DNA of 64,000 nucleotides from Asanoa ferruginea (GCF_003387075.1 NZ_QUMQ01000001.1:5828001-5892000); one strand, 5' to 3'; counted from the first letter of the stretch, positions 44,682-53,110 are shown. Made by a program: numbers and translations. Notes: a model not told the origin generated them from the letters alone.

Positions 44682-44724
44682 GTCAGCAGTCTGACATAGG
44701 TTGGGTGATGTCAGAAAACTGACA
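44681..44724. promoter_or_regulatory. Twin MarR-type operators
   Basis: TGTCAG-CAGT-CTGACA (44681-44696) and TGTCAG-AAAA-CTGACA (44709-44724) are perfect 6-bp inverted repeats with the same arms and different spacers, with centres 28 bp apart. The first covers the MarR start codon. They fill the divergent MarR/VOC promoter region. Confidence 0.85.
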
Positions 44725-44744
44725 CAACATGAAGGAGCATCATC

Positions 44745-45113
44745 ATGCCTGTCACCGGCCCTGACTTCATCTCCCTCCAGGCCCGCGACCTCGACGCGTC
44801 GCAGGCGTTCTATGAGCGCTACCTCGGCCTGGTCCGCTCTCCGGCGGGCCCGCCCCATGCCGTCGTCTTCGAGACGACACCAATCGCGTTCGCGCTGCGC
44901 GACGTCGTTCCCGGCACCGACCTCGCATCCGTGGCCCAACCCGGCATCGGTGCCGCGGTCTGGCTGCACGCCACCGACGTCCAGGCCATCCACGACGCTC
45001 TCGCCGCCGACGGCCACCCGATCGTCTCGGCTCCCATCGACGGCCCGTTCGGCCGCACGTTCACCTTCGCCGACCCCGACGGCTACCAGGTCACCCTGCA
45101 CGACCGCGCCTAA
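44745..45113 (+). CDS. VOC-family protein controlled by the MarR regulator
   Basis: This 122-residue VOC protein opens DFISLQARDLDASQAFYERYLGLVRSP and ends RTFTFADPDGYQVTLHD, the usual closing motif. GAAGGAG lies 7 bases before the ATG. The two MarR operators lie immediately upstream, so it is likely induced by a compound sensed by MarR. It may detoxify that compound. Confidence 0.87.
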   Translation: MPVTGPDFISLQARDLDASQAFYERYLGLVRSPAGPPHAVVFETTPIAFALRDVVPGTDLASVAQPGIGAAVWLHATDVQAIHDALAADGHPIVSAPIDGPFGRTFTFADPDGYQVTLHDRA

Positions 45114-45310
45114 GAGCCGCCGCGGACGCCAGCGCGCCGACGACCCGCGCCCAAGAGCCGCGCGGACCCAGCACGGCGGGGGACCCGCGTCCAAGAGCCG
45201 CCGCGGACGCCAGCGCGCCCGGGACCGCGCCCACCAGCCGCGCGGACACCAACGCGCCGGGGACCGCGCCCACCAGCCGCGCGGACGCCAGCGCGCCGGC
45301 CGGGCAAGGG
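45112..45310. repeat. Five-copy imperfect GC-rich tandem repeat
   Basis: A unit of about 40 bp, reading AAGAGCCGCCGCGGACGCCA then GCGCGCC(G)GGGACCGCGCCC, repeats about five times between the VOC stop and the LysR stop. Later copies start ACCAGCCGCGCGGAC. Copies vary by small indels, so the array is old. Short Ala/Gly-rich ORFs in it on the minus strand have no start signals and are likely spurious. No gene is seen in the gap. Confidence 0.75.
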
Positions 45311-45325
45311 CGCGGCCCGGGGCGG

Positions 45326-46210
45326 CTAGGAGTTTCGGGCGGCCCCGGCGGCCTGGACGAACGCGCGGATCAGCGACGTCTCGCCCGCGCTGCGCCACAC
45401 GGGCGCGAAACGCATGACCGGTCCGTCCTTCAGGGGCACGAAGGTGATGTCGGTGCGCTGTCGGGAGCCGGCCGCGAAGGCCCCGATGGGTGAGACGACG
45501 ACGCCGGTGCCGATCGCCGTGAACGCCTCTTCGAGGGTCGCGATGGCGGCGCCGCGCCGGATCGGCCGACCGGCCGGGGTCACCGACGGGGTGTGCGCCT
45601 CCCAGACGTAGTCCGGGATGGGACCCTCCGGATACGCCACCGGGTGGTCGCCGAGGTCTTCCATCTCGACCTGGTCGCGACCGGCCAACGGATGATCTGC
45701 GGCGACCGCCAGCACCAGGGGCTCGGCGTAGAGCTCCGGCCCCACGGTGAGGTCGGGCTCGCGGTTGGGCAGCCAGAGCAGCGCGATGTCGACCCGGCCG
45801 GCGCGCAGCGGGCTGAACGGGTCGGTCGGCACGATCTCCCGGATCCGCAGCTCGCACTGCGGATGCCGCTGCCGGAACAGGTCGACGACGGCGGCGATCT
45901 CCTGGTGGTGGGGGCCGAGGATGCCGATGGTGAGGGTGCCGGTGTGGCCGCGCGCGGCGGCAGCGGCCTCGTCGATGCCCGCCATGATCGCGCCGTAGCC
46001 CGCGTCGAGCCGCTCGCGGAGCTGTTCGCCGAGCGGGGTGAGCCGCACGCTGCGGCTGGTCCGCTCGAACAGGGCACCGCCGATCCGGCGCTCCTGCTGC
46101 TTGATCGATTGGCTGACCCGGGCCTGGGACACCCGCAGGCGTTCGGCCGTACGCCCGAAATGAAGCTCTTCGGCCAGTGCCAGGAAGATCTCGATGTCAC
46201 GCAGCTCCAC
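45326..46210 (-). CDS. LysR-family transcriptional regulator
   Basis: This 294-residue LysR protein has the N-terminal HTH (ALAEELHFGRTAERLRVSQARVSQSIKQQERRIGGALFERT) and an effector-binding domain of normal length with GTLTIGILGPHHQEI. It is divergent from the tandem GNAT gene, and the gap holds a LysR-style inverted repeat. It likely controls that gene or its own expression. Confidence 0.9.
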   Translation of the reverse strand: MELRDIEIFLALAEELHFGRTAERLRVSQARVSQSIKQQERRIGGALFERTSRSVRLTPLGEQLRERLDAGYGAIMAGIDEAAAAARGHTGTLTIGILGPHHQEIAAVVDLFRQRHPQCELRIREIVPTDPFSPLRAGRVDIALLWLPNREPDLTVGPELYAEPLVLAVAADHPLAGRDQVEMEDLGDHPVAYPEGPIPDYVWEAHTPSVTPAGRPIRRGAAIATLEEAFTAIGTGVVVSPIGAFAAGSRQRTDITFVPLKDGPVMRFAPVWRSAGETSLIRAFVQAAGAARNS

Positions 46211-46282
46211 CCGGCAGTCCCTCTCGCTAGCTCGGCGCAGGCCGGCAGTCTACGGCGGTCGACGGCGACGACCCACCGGAAC

Positions 46283-46300
46283 GATAATCGGTGGCTTATC
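46283..46300. promoter_or_regulatory. LysR-style inverted repeat
   Basis: GATAA (46283-46287) and TTATC (46296-46300) form an inverted repeat with an 8-bp spacer in the LysR/GNAT divergent gap. It has the symmetry of a LysR box and lies 57 bp before the GNAT ATG. It also argues against the GTG at 46291 as the GNAT start, since that start would lie inside it. Confidence 0.5.
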
Positions 46301-46356
46301 CGGCGGTTCGATCCTTTGCGTTGTTCCGCGCGGACGGCCACGCGATCGTGGTCTCC

Positions 46357-47115
46357 ATGAGCGAACCCTTGATCGACATCGTGCCGGTGTCGGGTCACCT
46401 CGGGGCCGCACGGTGGCAGGCGGTGGCGCCCCGCGGCGCCGTGGCCGGAGTGGCCAGCCTCCGGCCGATCATCCCAGTGGGGCCGAGCACACCAGAGCTG
46501 ACGGTGTACGTAGACCCGGCCTGGCGCCGCCGCGGTATCGGCTCACGGCTCCTGGCCGCCGTCCGCGCGCAGGTGGCCGAGCCGCGGCTCGTCGCCGACG
46601 TGGTCCCGGGCTCGCCGGGGGAGGCGTTCTGCCAGCGGCACGGCTTCCGGCACGCCCGATCGAGGCGTCATCACCTGCTCACCTACTGCGATGTCCACCG
46701 GGCCTGGCTGGGTGAGCTGGTCGACGCGGAGCATGCCGGCTATCGCCTGACCCATTGGACCGGCGACCTTCCCGACGCGCCCCGGGTCGAAGAACTGCTC
46801 CGCAGCCCGAGCCGGCCCGGCAACGCCCTGCTGACCGCCGTGGACGCGGACGGCGACCTGGCCGCCTACGCCGTCGCGGTCGTCGGCGTGCTCCCGGAGA
46901 CCCGGGCCCAGCAGTGGGGGCCGGCCGTGCTTTCCGGGCATCGCGGCCGGCGGCTGGGCCGCTGGGTGAACGCCGCCCTGATCCAGCGACTGAGCGAGGT
47001 GCACCCGCACGTCACCGGAATCGAGACGGCCACGGCCGAGGGCGATCGCCACCTCCAGGATCTCGGCTTCCGTCTCGTCCGCCGCACTCATCTCTACGTT
47101 TCAAGATCGACTTAA
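46357..47115 (+). CDS. Tandem GNAT N-acetyltransferase
   Basis: This protein has 252 residues from ATG 46357. The first GNAT domain has VYVDPAWRRRGIGSRLLAAV, the acetyl-CoA loop. The second half has a related GHRGRRLGRWVNAALIQRL loop and closing DRHLQDLGFRLVRRTHLYV, so two GNAT folds lie in series. Many such proteins use one domain for catalysis and one for substrate binding. Acceptor unknown. The upstream in-frame GTG at 46291 lies inside an operator-like repeat. Confidence 0.83.
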   Translation: MSEPLIDIVPVSGHLGAARWQAVAPRGAVAGVASLRPIIPVGPSTPELTVYVDPAWRRRGIGSRLLAAVRAQVAEPRLVADVVPGSPGEAFCQRHGFRHARSRRHHLLTYCDVHRAWLGELVDAEHAGYRLTHWTGDLPDAPRVEELLRSPSRPGNALLTAVDADGDLAAYAVAVVGVLPETRAQQWGPAVLSGHRGRRLGRWVNAALIQRLSEVHPHVTGIETATAEGDRHLQDLGFRLVRRTHLYVSRST

Positions 47116-47134
47116 GATAATCAAGGCATGTGCG

Positions 47135-47163
47135 TTGACTCCTTAAAAAAGTCAAGGTAGAAA
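47135..47163 (+). promoter_or_regulatory. Promoter for the DUF2089 operon with AGTCAA inverted repeat
   Basis: TTGACT (47135-47140) and TAGAAA (47158-47163), spaced 17 bp, resemble a sigma-70 promoter. TTGACT also pairs with AGTCAA (47150-47155) as an inverted repeat, and further TCAAGG words occur at 47121 and 47188. The region is strikingly AT-rich for this genome. Transcription would start near the ATG at 47163, which supports translation from the downstream GTG at 47202. Confidence 0.55.
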
Positions 47164-47201
47164 TGAATGGCAACGATGTAGCGAGGTCAAGGGGGCAGAG
47201 G

Positions 47202-47564
47202 GTGGACTGGCAGGAACTGACAGACCTGACCCGCGGACAGCCGTTCGTCGTCGAGCGGGTCCGCCTCGAAGGCAGCGGTGTCGCGATCGAGGGGCAGTTC
47301 GAGCCGCCGCAGCTCGCCGCGCTCAGCATCGACGACCAGGTGTTCGTGGCCGCGTTCGTGCGGTCGCACGGCTCCATCAAGGAGATGGAGCGGATCTTCG
47401 GGGTGAGCTACCCGACGATCAAGTCGCGGCTCAACCGGATCGCGGAGCACCTCGACTTCGTCGAGACCGACCCGCCGCCGCCCGGCACCGATGTCGTCGA
47501 CCGCCTGCGGCGCGGCGAGATCACCGCACAGGAGGCGTTGGCCGAGTTGGAGAAGTCCCGGTGA
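47202..47564 (+). CDS. DUF2089-type HTH protein
   Basis: This protein has 120 residues from GTG 47202, chosen because AAGGGGG ends about six bases upstream and VDWQELTDLTRGQPF is the family's usual start; the ATG at 47163 lies at the likely transcription start. A helix-turn-helix (HGSIKEMERIFGVSYPTIKSRLNRIA) follows a DQVFVAAFV helix, and the C-terminus has a SHOCT-like DRLRRGEITAQEALAELE. It is a probable small transcription factor for its operon. The next gene overlaps by GTGA. Confidence 0.8.
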   Translation: MDWQELTDLTRGQPFVVERVRLEGSGVAIEGQFEPPQLAALSIDDQVFVAAFVRSHGSIKEMERIFGVSYPTIKSRLNRIAEHLDFVETDPPPPGTDVVDRLRRGEITAQEALAELEKSR

Positions 47565-47821
47565 TCCCGCAGTTGGTGACCGTCCGCCATCGCCGTGCAA
47601 ACGGCCGCTGGCTCCGGTTCTACGTGCCCGTCCTGCCGGTGCTGCTGGTGTTGTCACCACTGCTGCTGCTGGCCGTGATCGGCGGGCTGGTCGCGTGCCA
47701 CATCTTCAAGGTGAGCGCCGTGGGCGCGGTGCGCGGCCTCGGGCGGCTGCTGTGGGCGTTGCCCGGCAGCCGGTTCGAGATCGAAGAGGGCCGGATGGCC
47801 TTCCAGGTAAGCGTTCGATGA
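47561..47821 (+). CDS. Small membrane protein
   Basis: This 86-residue protein has one or two hydrophobic stretches (VLPVLLVLSPLLLLAVIGGLVA) and a basic N-terminus (RHRRANGRWLRF), giving a hairpin or single-pass membrane protein. GTG start overlaps the DUF2089 stop. The family is small and unassigned. Its coupling to a SHOCT-like protein suggests a membrane partner. Confidence 0.72.
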   Translation: MIPQLVTVRHRRANGRWLRFYVPVLPVLLVLSPLLLLAVIGGLVACHIFKVSAVGAVRGLGRLLWALPGSRFEIEEGRMAFQVSVR

Positions 47822-47843
47822 GTCAACAACGGGGAGGAGCACC

Positions 47844-48275
47844 ATGAACGAGCACCGCCGCCAGATCCTGGAGATGCTGGCCGAGGGCAAGGTCACCGCG
47901 GAGGAGGCCGAGCGGCTGATCGACGCCCTCGCACGAGAACAGCCCGGATCGCCGCCCGGAGCCGCGTCCGGCACGAAGTCCCGACCCAAATACCTGCGCG
48001 TCGTGGTCAACGCGGAAGACGACGGCGCCGGCGGTGGGCCCAGCCGGATAAACATCCGCGTCCCGCTCCAACTCCTGCGAGCCGGGGTCCGGCTCACCAG
48101 CCTCATCCCTCCGCAGGCGCTCACCCAGGTCAACGCCCAATTGGCGAAGTCTGGGGTGCCGATCGACCTCACCCAGCTCAAGCCGCAACACATCGAAGAC
48201 CTCGTCGAGCATCTCGACGACATCATCGTCGACATCGACGACCCCGAATCGAAGATCAAGGTCTTCTGCGAGTGA
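47844..48275 (+). CDS. SHOCT-like domain protein
   Basis: This 143-residue protein begins with a short bihelical SHOCT-like segment (RRQILEMLAEGKVTAEEAERLIDAL), then a linker and a beta/alpha domain (KYLRVVVNAEDD, NIRVPLQLLRAGVRLTSLIP). Similar layouts occur next to DUF2089 regulators and are thought to regulate envelope responses. GGGGAGGAG lies before the ATG. A strong hairpin follows the stop. Confidence 0.78.
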   Translation: MNEHRRQILEMLAEGKVTAEEAERLIDALAREQPGSPPGAASGTKSRPKYLRVVVNAEDDGAGGGPSRINIRVPLQLLRAGVRLTSLIPPQALTQVNAQLAKSGVPIDLTQLKPQHIEDLVEHLDDIIVDIDDPESKIKVFCE

Positions 48276-48281
48276 CGCGCC

Positions 48282-48318
48282 GAACTCCCGCCCGGACCAC
48301 GGGGCCGGGCGGGAGTTC
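48282..48318. terminator. Strong 14-bp-stem hairpin terminator
   Basis: GAACTCCCGCCCGG (48282-48295) and CCGGGCGGGAGTTC (48305-48318) form a perfect stem with a 9-base loop. It lies between the SHOCT-like gene and the MMPL gene, ending the three-gene unit. Confidence 0.85.
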
Positions 48319-48365
48319 AGCGCGCGCGCCCCCACCACACCACAAGCACGGAGGTTGGTATCACC

Positions 48366-50531
48366 ATGCTCAAAAACTTCGGACGATTCATCGTTCACAA
48401 TCCATGGAAGGTCATCGCGGTATGGCTCGTCCTGCTCGTCGGCTCATTCTTCGCACCAAGCCTGGCTGACCAGGTCAGCACCGACCAGGCGAGCTTCTTA
48501 CCCTCGAGCTACGAATCGGTCCAGGCGCAACAAGTCAGCGAGCGCGCCTTCGGCCAGGGTGCCGGAGCGAGCGCGACCATCGTCGTCAAGCGCACCAACG
48601 GCCAACCCCTCGGCACCGCCGACACCGAACGGGTCGGCGCCCTCGCGCAGACGCTCGCCGGCGCCGGCATCGACCGGGTCGCCGGGGCGGTGACCGGGCC
48701 GCAGGCCGTCTCCCCGAACAGACAGGTCCAACTGGTCAACATCGCCCTGACCGGCGCGCCCGCCGATCCGGTCCTCGGCGACTCCGTCAAGAGCATCCGC
48801 GATAAAACGGCGGCGGCACTGGACGGCTCCGGGCTGTCGTACGCCGTGACCGGCGATGTTGCCTTTCTGGTCGACAACCAGGGCGCCTTCGACACCGCGC
48901 TGGTGGTCGTCAGCATCGTGACCCTGGTGCTGGTCGTCGGGCTGCTGCTGCTCATCTACCGCAGCCCGGTCGCCGCCCTGCTGCCGGTCGTGGTCGTCGG
49001 CGTCGTGTCGGCCGTGTCGAGCGCGGCCATCGCGCTGGTCGTCAAGGCGTTCGGCATGCAGGTCGACCAGTCGCTGACGACCATCCTCACGGTGGTGCTC
49101 TACGGCGTCGGCACCGACTACATCGTCTTCCTGCTGTTCCGCTACCGCGAACGGCTCCGCGCCGGCGACGCGTCGAAGCCCGGACTCGCCGCGGCCGTCA
49201 ACCGGGTCGGTGAGGTCATCGCCTCGGCCGCGGCGGCGATCGTCATCGCGTTCGGTGCCCTCCTGCTCGCGGTCTTCGGCGGCTTCCGCAGCCTCGGCCC
49301 GGGCCTCGCCATCGGCGTCGTCATCATGGCGATCGCCGCGGTCACGCTGGTGCCCGCGATCGTCTCGCTCATCGGCACCAAGGTGTTCTGGCCGTCGAAG
49401 TCATGGCAGCGCACCCCGAAGGGCAGCGTGTTCCAGCGCCTCGGCCGGCTCACCGGTCGCCGGCCGGCGCTGGTCGCCGTGGCCGCCGGTGGCGTGCTGG
49501 TGGTGCTCGCGCTGGGTGTCTTCAGCCTCAAGGTCGACTACGACCAGGTCGGGCAACTGCCGGCGGGCACCGAGTCGGCACGCGCCGTCGAAGACCTGAA
49601 GGCCGGGTTCCCGGCCGGTGCGCTCAACCCGACCACCGTGTATGTGCGGTCCGACAACGGCCAGCGTCTCGACCCGGCGACGCTCGGCGGCTTCGCGCAG
49701 TCGTTGGCCCGGGTGCCCGGTGTCGGCGAGTTGATGCCGGGACCTGACGGCAACCCGGCAACCATCAGCTCCGACGGTACGGTCGCGCAGATCAACCTGT
49801 TGCTGGCGACCAGCCCGTACTCGAAGACGGCCCTGGATCTGGCCGGTGACGACCTGCGGCAGGCGGCCCACGCCCAGGCGCCACCCGCGACGACCGTGCT
49901 TGTCGGTGGGATCAGTTCCACGTTCGCCGACATCCGCGCCGCGAACAACCGTGACCTCTGGGTGATCTTCCCGGTGGCGGGCGTACTCATCGCGGTGATC
50001 CTGGCTCTGCTCCTGCGCAGCCTCGTCGCCCCGCTCTACCTCATGCTCGCGGTCGGGCTCGGCTTCGTCGCGACCCTCGGCGCGACGGTCTTCGCCTTCC
50101 AGGGCGTCGGCAACCGGGCCGGGCTCTCCTTCTCCCTGCCGATCATCCTGTATCTGTTCGTCGTCGCGATCGGCACCGACTACAACATCCTGATGATCGC
50201 CCGGCTGCGGGAGGAGGCGCGGGCCGGCCACGATCCGCGCACCGCGGCCCGCCTCGCGATCGCACACGGCGGCCCGTCGGTGGCCGCGGCCGGCCTGATC
50301 CTCGCCGGCACGTTCACCTCGATGCTGTTCGCCGGGGTGTCGTTCCTGACCGAGATGGGCTTCGCGGTCTCGGTGGGCATCGTGCTGTCGGCGTTCGTCA
50401 TGTCGCTGTTCTTCGTGCCGGCCGTGACCGCGTTGCTGGGACACAAGGCCTGGTGGCCCGGGCACGGCGACGCCACGACGGCGAAGCCCATGCCGGCCAC
50501 GACCGAGGAACGGGCGCTGGAAACCGTCTGA
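48366..50531 (+). CDS. MMPL/RND-superfamily membrane transporter
   Basis: This 721-residue transporter has the two-repeat RND layout: one N-terminal TM (HNPWKVIAVWLVLLVGSFF), an extracytoplasmic domain, then five clustered TMs, and the same again. Family words include YGVGTDYIVFLLFRYRER and, in the second half, AIGTDYNILMIARLREEARAG, each holding the GTDY motif with the proton-relay Asp/Tyr. It would use the proton gradient to export lipids or hydrophobic drugs. AGG and GGAGG-like bases precede the ATG. A terminator follows. Confidence 0.9.
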   Translation: MLKNFGRFIVHNPWKVIAVWLVLLVGSFFAPSLADQVSTDQASFLPSSYESVQAQQVSERAFGQGAGASATIVVKRTNGQPLGTADTERVGALAQTLAGAGIDRVAGAVTGPQAVSPNRQVQLVNIALTGAPADPVLGDSVKSIRDKTAAALDGSGLSYAVTGDVAFLVDNQGAFDTALVVVSIVTLVLVVGLLLLIYRSPVAALLPVVVVGVVSAVSSAAIALVVKAFGMQVDQSLTTILTVVLYGVGTDYIVFLLFRYRERLRAGDASKPGLAAAVNRVGEVIASAAAAIVIAFGALLLAVFGGFRSLGPGLAIGVVIMAIAAVTLVPAIVSLIGTKVFWPSKSWQRTPKGSVFQRLGRLTGRRPALVAVAAGGVLVVLALGVFSLKVDYDQVGQLPAGTESARAVEDLKAGFPAGALNPTTVYVRSDNGQRLDPATLGGFAQSLARVPGVGELMPGPDGNPATISSDGTVAQINLLLATSPYSKTALDLAGDDLRQAAHAQAPPATTVLVGGISSTFADIRAANNRDLWVIFPVAGVLIAVILALLLRSLVAPLYLMLAVGLGFVATLGATVFAFQGVGNRAGLSFSLPIILYLFVVAIGTDYNILMIARLREEARAGHDPRTAARLAIAHGGPSVAAAGLILAGTFTSMLFAGVSFLTEMGFAVSVGIVLSAFVMSLFFVPAVTALLGHKAWWPGHGDATTAKPMPATTEERALETV

Positions 50532-50545
50532 CCGATCGGGGAGCA

Positions 50546-50577
50546 AGCGGTGGGCGGAGATGGCTCCGCCCACCGCT
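50546..50577. terminator. Bidirectional 14-bp-stem hairpin terminator
   Basis: AGCGGTGGGCGGAG (50546-50559), loop ATGG, then CTCCGCCCACCGCT (50564-50577) form a perfect stem between the convergent MMPL and serine-hydrolase genes; the 3' arm runs into the stop codon of the latter. Confidence 0.85.
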
Positions 50578-51991
50578 AGGCGACGTCGGGCCGGGTCATC
50601 AGTGGCGACCGCACGTGCAGCACCAGATTGGGGCCGGTCAGCGGCACGGTGTTCCACGTCGCCACCGCGGTCCCAGCGGAAGCGTCGACCACCAGCCGAA
50701 CCCGGTGTGGGGTGGTGACGACGTAAAGCTCGGCGACGAACGTGTCGTCCTGCCAGCCGCCGGTCGCGACGATGGGGCGACCGAGCGGCGAACTCTCCCG
50801 CCATTCCGCGTGGCCGACCTCGACGTCGAAGAGCGATCCGAATCGCACGAGCCACCCACCATCTATCGGATCGACGATCACCGTGGTGCCGTCGGGCAGC
50901 GCCGAAGCCTCGGCGGAGGCGTCGAGTCGCGCCTTGGCGGAACGCCCCGGGTCGGCCGAACCCGGCACCGGCGCGAACGACAGCCGCCGCAGCCGGTCGG
51001 CGAGGATCTCGTCGTCGGCGGTGCTGTCCGGCTGGTCGATGCCGGGCAGCAGGCACTCCCAGATCGCGTCGACCGTTTCCTGTCGTTGCCCGTCGCCACC
51101 GGTGATGGCTACGACCAGATCGTGCGCCGGGATGACCAGGCATCGCTGGCCGAAGGCGCCGTCGCCGTGGTAGCCGTGCCGCGACATCCAGAACTGGTAG
51201 CCGTAGCCGCGAAGGTAGTCGCTGTCGCCCGACCCGTCCTCTTCTGGCTGGGTCTCGATGTGCCGGCGGGTCGCGAGCTCCACCCATTCGCGCGGCACGA
51301 GCTGCCGGTCGCCCCACCGGCCGCCGTTCAGGAGCAGCTGACCGAAGGCGGCGATGACTTCGGTCCGCAGGTGCAGCCCGTGGAACCCGAACGCGGCGCC
51401 GCTCGCGACCCGGTCCCATTCGGCGTGGTCGACGCCCATCGGCGTGAAGAGGCGCTCGTCGAGCAGCTCGGGGAGGCCGCGGCCGGTGACCCGCTCCACC
51501 ATTCGGGCCAGGACGAAGGTGGTCGCGTTGTCATAGGCGTGCCGCGTTCCCTCGGGCTCGGGAAACGGCACCCGCAGGAAGCCCTTGACCAGGTCGCCGG
51601 GTTCGAGTCGCCAGGCCTCCTCGAGGCTGTCGGTGTCGTGCCCCGACGTCATGGAGAGCAGGTGGTGCACCGTGATTCGACGACCCTGCTCCGAGATGTC
51701 GGCCGGCACGTGGTCGGGCAACACGTCCACCACGCGGTCGTCCAGCGCGAGCAACCCGTCGGCGATCGTGAGCCCGGCGGCGATCGAGGTGAACGACTTG
51801 GTCAGCGAATAGAGCAGATGCGGGCGGTCGGCCGAGTAGGGTGCCCACCAGCCCTCGGCGATGACGTGACCATGGCGGGCGACCATGATGGAGTGACACT
51901 CCGACCAGGCTTCGAGCCGGTCGACGAGAGCCCCGATCGCACGGGACGAGACACCCGACGGGCCCGGTGTCGAACGCGGCAGCAGGCGCAT
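50576..51991 (-). CDS. Serine hydrolase, beta-lactamase/esterase (class C fold) family
   Basis: This 471-residue protein has the SxxK motif as YSLTKSFTS (Ser-Leu-Thr-Lys, about residue 91), and HHLLSMTSGHDTDS and RHAYDNATT segments, as in beta-lactamase-family hydrolases; the YxN tyrosine is likely in YDN. A C-terminal beta domain follows. No signal peptide is seen, so it is cytoplasmic, acting on an amide or ester of unknown kind. The M15 peptidase gene lies 15 bp upstream on the same strand. Confidence 0.85.
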   Translation of the reverse strand: MRLLPRSTPGPSGVSSRAIGALVDRLEAWSECHSIMVARHGHVIAEGWWAPYSADRPHLLYSLTKSFTSIAAGLTIADGLLALDDRVVDVLPDHVPADISEQGRRITVHHLLSMTSGHDTDSLEEAWRLEPGDLVKGFLRVPFPEPEGTRHAYDNATTFVLARMVERVTGRGLPELLDERLFTPMGVDHAEWDRVASGAAFGFHGLHLRTEVIAAFGQLLLNGGRWGDRQLVPREWVELATRRHIETQPEEDGSGDSDYLRGYGYQFWMSRHGYHGDGAFGQRCLVIPAHDLVVAITGGDGQRQETVDAIWECLLPGIDQPDSTADDEILADRLRRLSFAPVPGSADPGRSAKARLDASAEASALPDGTTVIVDPIDGGWLVRFGSLFDVEVGHAEWRESSPLGRPIVATGGWQDDTFVAELYVVTTPHRVRLVVDASAGTAVATWNTVPLTGPNLVLHVRSPLMTRPDVA

Positions 51992-52006
51992 CCGCGCACC
52001 CTACAA

Positions 52007-52936
52007 TCAGCCGCCGTTGGCGGAGAAGTGCATAAAGTCCTTGAGCGACTGGTAGTCGCCGCCCCACTTCCAGCCGATCGAGTGGAACGCCCGCACGACC
52101 GGGCCACCCGGCTTCACGATCCCGGGCCACGTCGAGGTGCGGTCGAGGTAGGCGGTGGCCAGCTCGGGCAACACCGTCTTGCCCTTGTGGTAGGGGTTCT
52201 GGAACGGGTTGATGTCGACCGCGAGCCCATACGCGTGCTGCGACCACGAGGTCTGGCCCCGGACCGGCCGGCAGGCGAACGCCTCGGTGGTGTTGCCGTC
52301 GCCGGTCGGTGGGCCGTTGAGCTCAGCGGCGCTGGAGATCCGCATCCGCTCGATCGGGAAGTTGGCGGCGAAGAGCTGGCGGAACACGGAGATGAGGCCG
52401 GTGGCCGCCTTCTTGTTGACGAGGAGTTCGCCGGTGTGGGCGTGCCTGTCGAAGCCGCGGAAGCTGACCGTGACATAGCGCAGGTCGGTCGAGGGCACCG
52501 GGCAGTCCTCGGTCCAGCTCGACCGGGCCAGCACGCTGGCCGGGACCGGCTTGGACGTCGCGTGGAAGCGGCCGTCGGCCGGCGGTGGCAGGTCGTCGAC
52601 GGTGATGATCGATCGGTCGCGCAGCTCGGGTGGGGTGGCCCGGGCCGCGATCACGCCGTTCGGCCCGGGCTTGAGCACCCGGGTCCCGAGCCATGCGGGT
52701 GCGGCCGTGGCGCTGTTGACCGTCGGCTGGTGCGTCGCCAACGAGGCCGACGGCACCGGAGCGGGCGACGCCGACGCCGACGGCGCCGGAGCGGGAGACG
52801 CTGACGGTGTGACGAATACGGCCGCGCTTCCTCGACCCGCCGGCACACCGGAACAGGCGGCCAGCGCGTAGCCGAAACAGGCGACCAGGATCAGCAGGGC
52901 CAACGCCCGGGCGCCGCGCGGCATCCTCAAAACCAT
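52007..52936 (-). CDS. M15-family D-Ala-D-Ala carboxypeptidase-like lipoprotein
   Basis: This 309-residue protein has a signal ending in the lipobox LAAC with Cys28, then an Ala/Pro/Ser linker (SASPAPAPSASASPAPVPSA), and a C-terminal zinc peptidase domain. The domain shows SQHAYGLAVDINPFQNP (zinc His and Asp) and LKDFMHFSA (last zinc His). It would trim peptidoglycan cross-bridges at the cell surface. The ATG at 52936 follows GGAGG by 3 bases; ATG 52924 is possible. It may be co-transcribed with the serine hydrolase. Confidence 0.85.
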   Translation of the reverse strand: MVLRMPRGARALALLILVACFGYALAACSGVPAGRGSAAVFVTPSASPAPAPSASASPAPVPSASLATHQPTVNSATAAPAWLGTRVLKPGPNGVIAARATPPELRDRSIITVDDLPPPADGRFHATSKPVPASVLARSSWTEDCPVPSTDLRYVTVSFRGFDRHAHTGELLVNKKAATGLISVFRQLFAANFPIERMRISSAAELNGPPTGDGNTTEAFACRPVRGQTSWSQHAYGLAVDINPFQNPYHKGKTVLPELATAYLDRTSTWPGIVKPGGPVVRAFHSIGWKWGGDYQSLKDFMHFSANGG

Positions 52937-53049
52937 TCACCTCCGCCGAATGCACACCGATATTAGGCAGGGGTTCAGCCCGGGCCGGCGCGCGGCGGGA
53001 CGACGGGAGGCCGCCGAAGCGGACGGGACGTCGATTACCGGCACAAGAA

Positions 53050-53077
53050 AAGGTGCGCTAAGGGACTAGCGCACCTT
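53050..53077. terminator. Hairpin between convergent or tandem units
   Basis: AAGGTGCGCT (53050-53059) and AGCGCACCTT (53068-53077) form a perfect 10-bp stem flanked by an A-rich 5' side and T on the 3' side. It lies between the M15 gene promoter region and the small DUF gene, so it likely terminates the minus-strand transcript from 53371. Confidence 0.75.
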
Positions 53078-53110
53078 CACGATGGTCCTGGTCACAGCCG
53101 GTGGGGGCGG

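Noticed and set aside
45091-45307. Short Ala/Gly-rich minus-strand ORFs in the repeat array
   Set aside because: They are by-products of GC-rich tandem repeats, without start signals or similarity.
45112-45310. CRISPR array
   Set aside because: The copies are adjacent with no unique spacers, and no cas genes are in the window.
44682-45857. Extended N-terminus of the MarR gene (537 codons)
   Set aside because: It runs through the VOC gene and tandem repeats antisense; the ATG at 44681 begins a normal MarR protein and lies in the operator.
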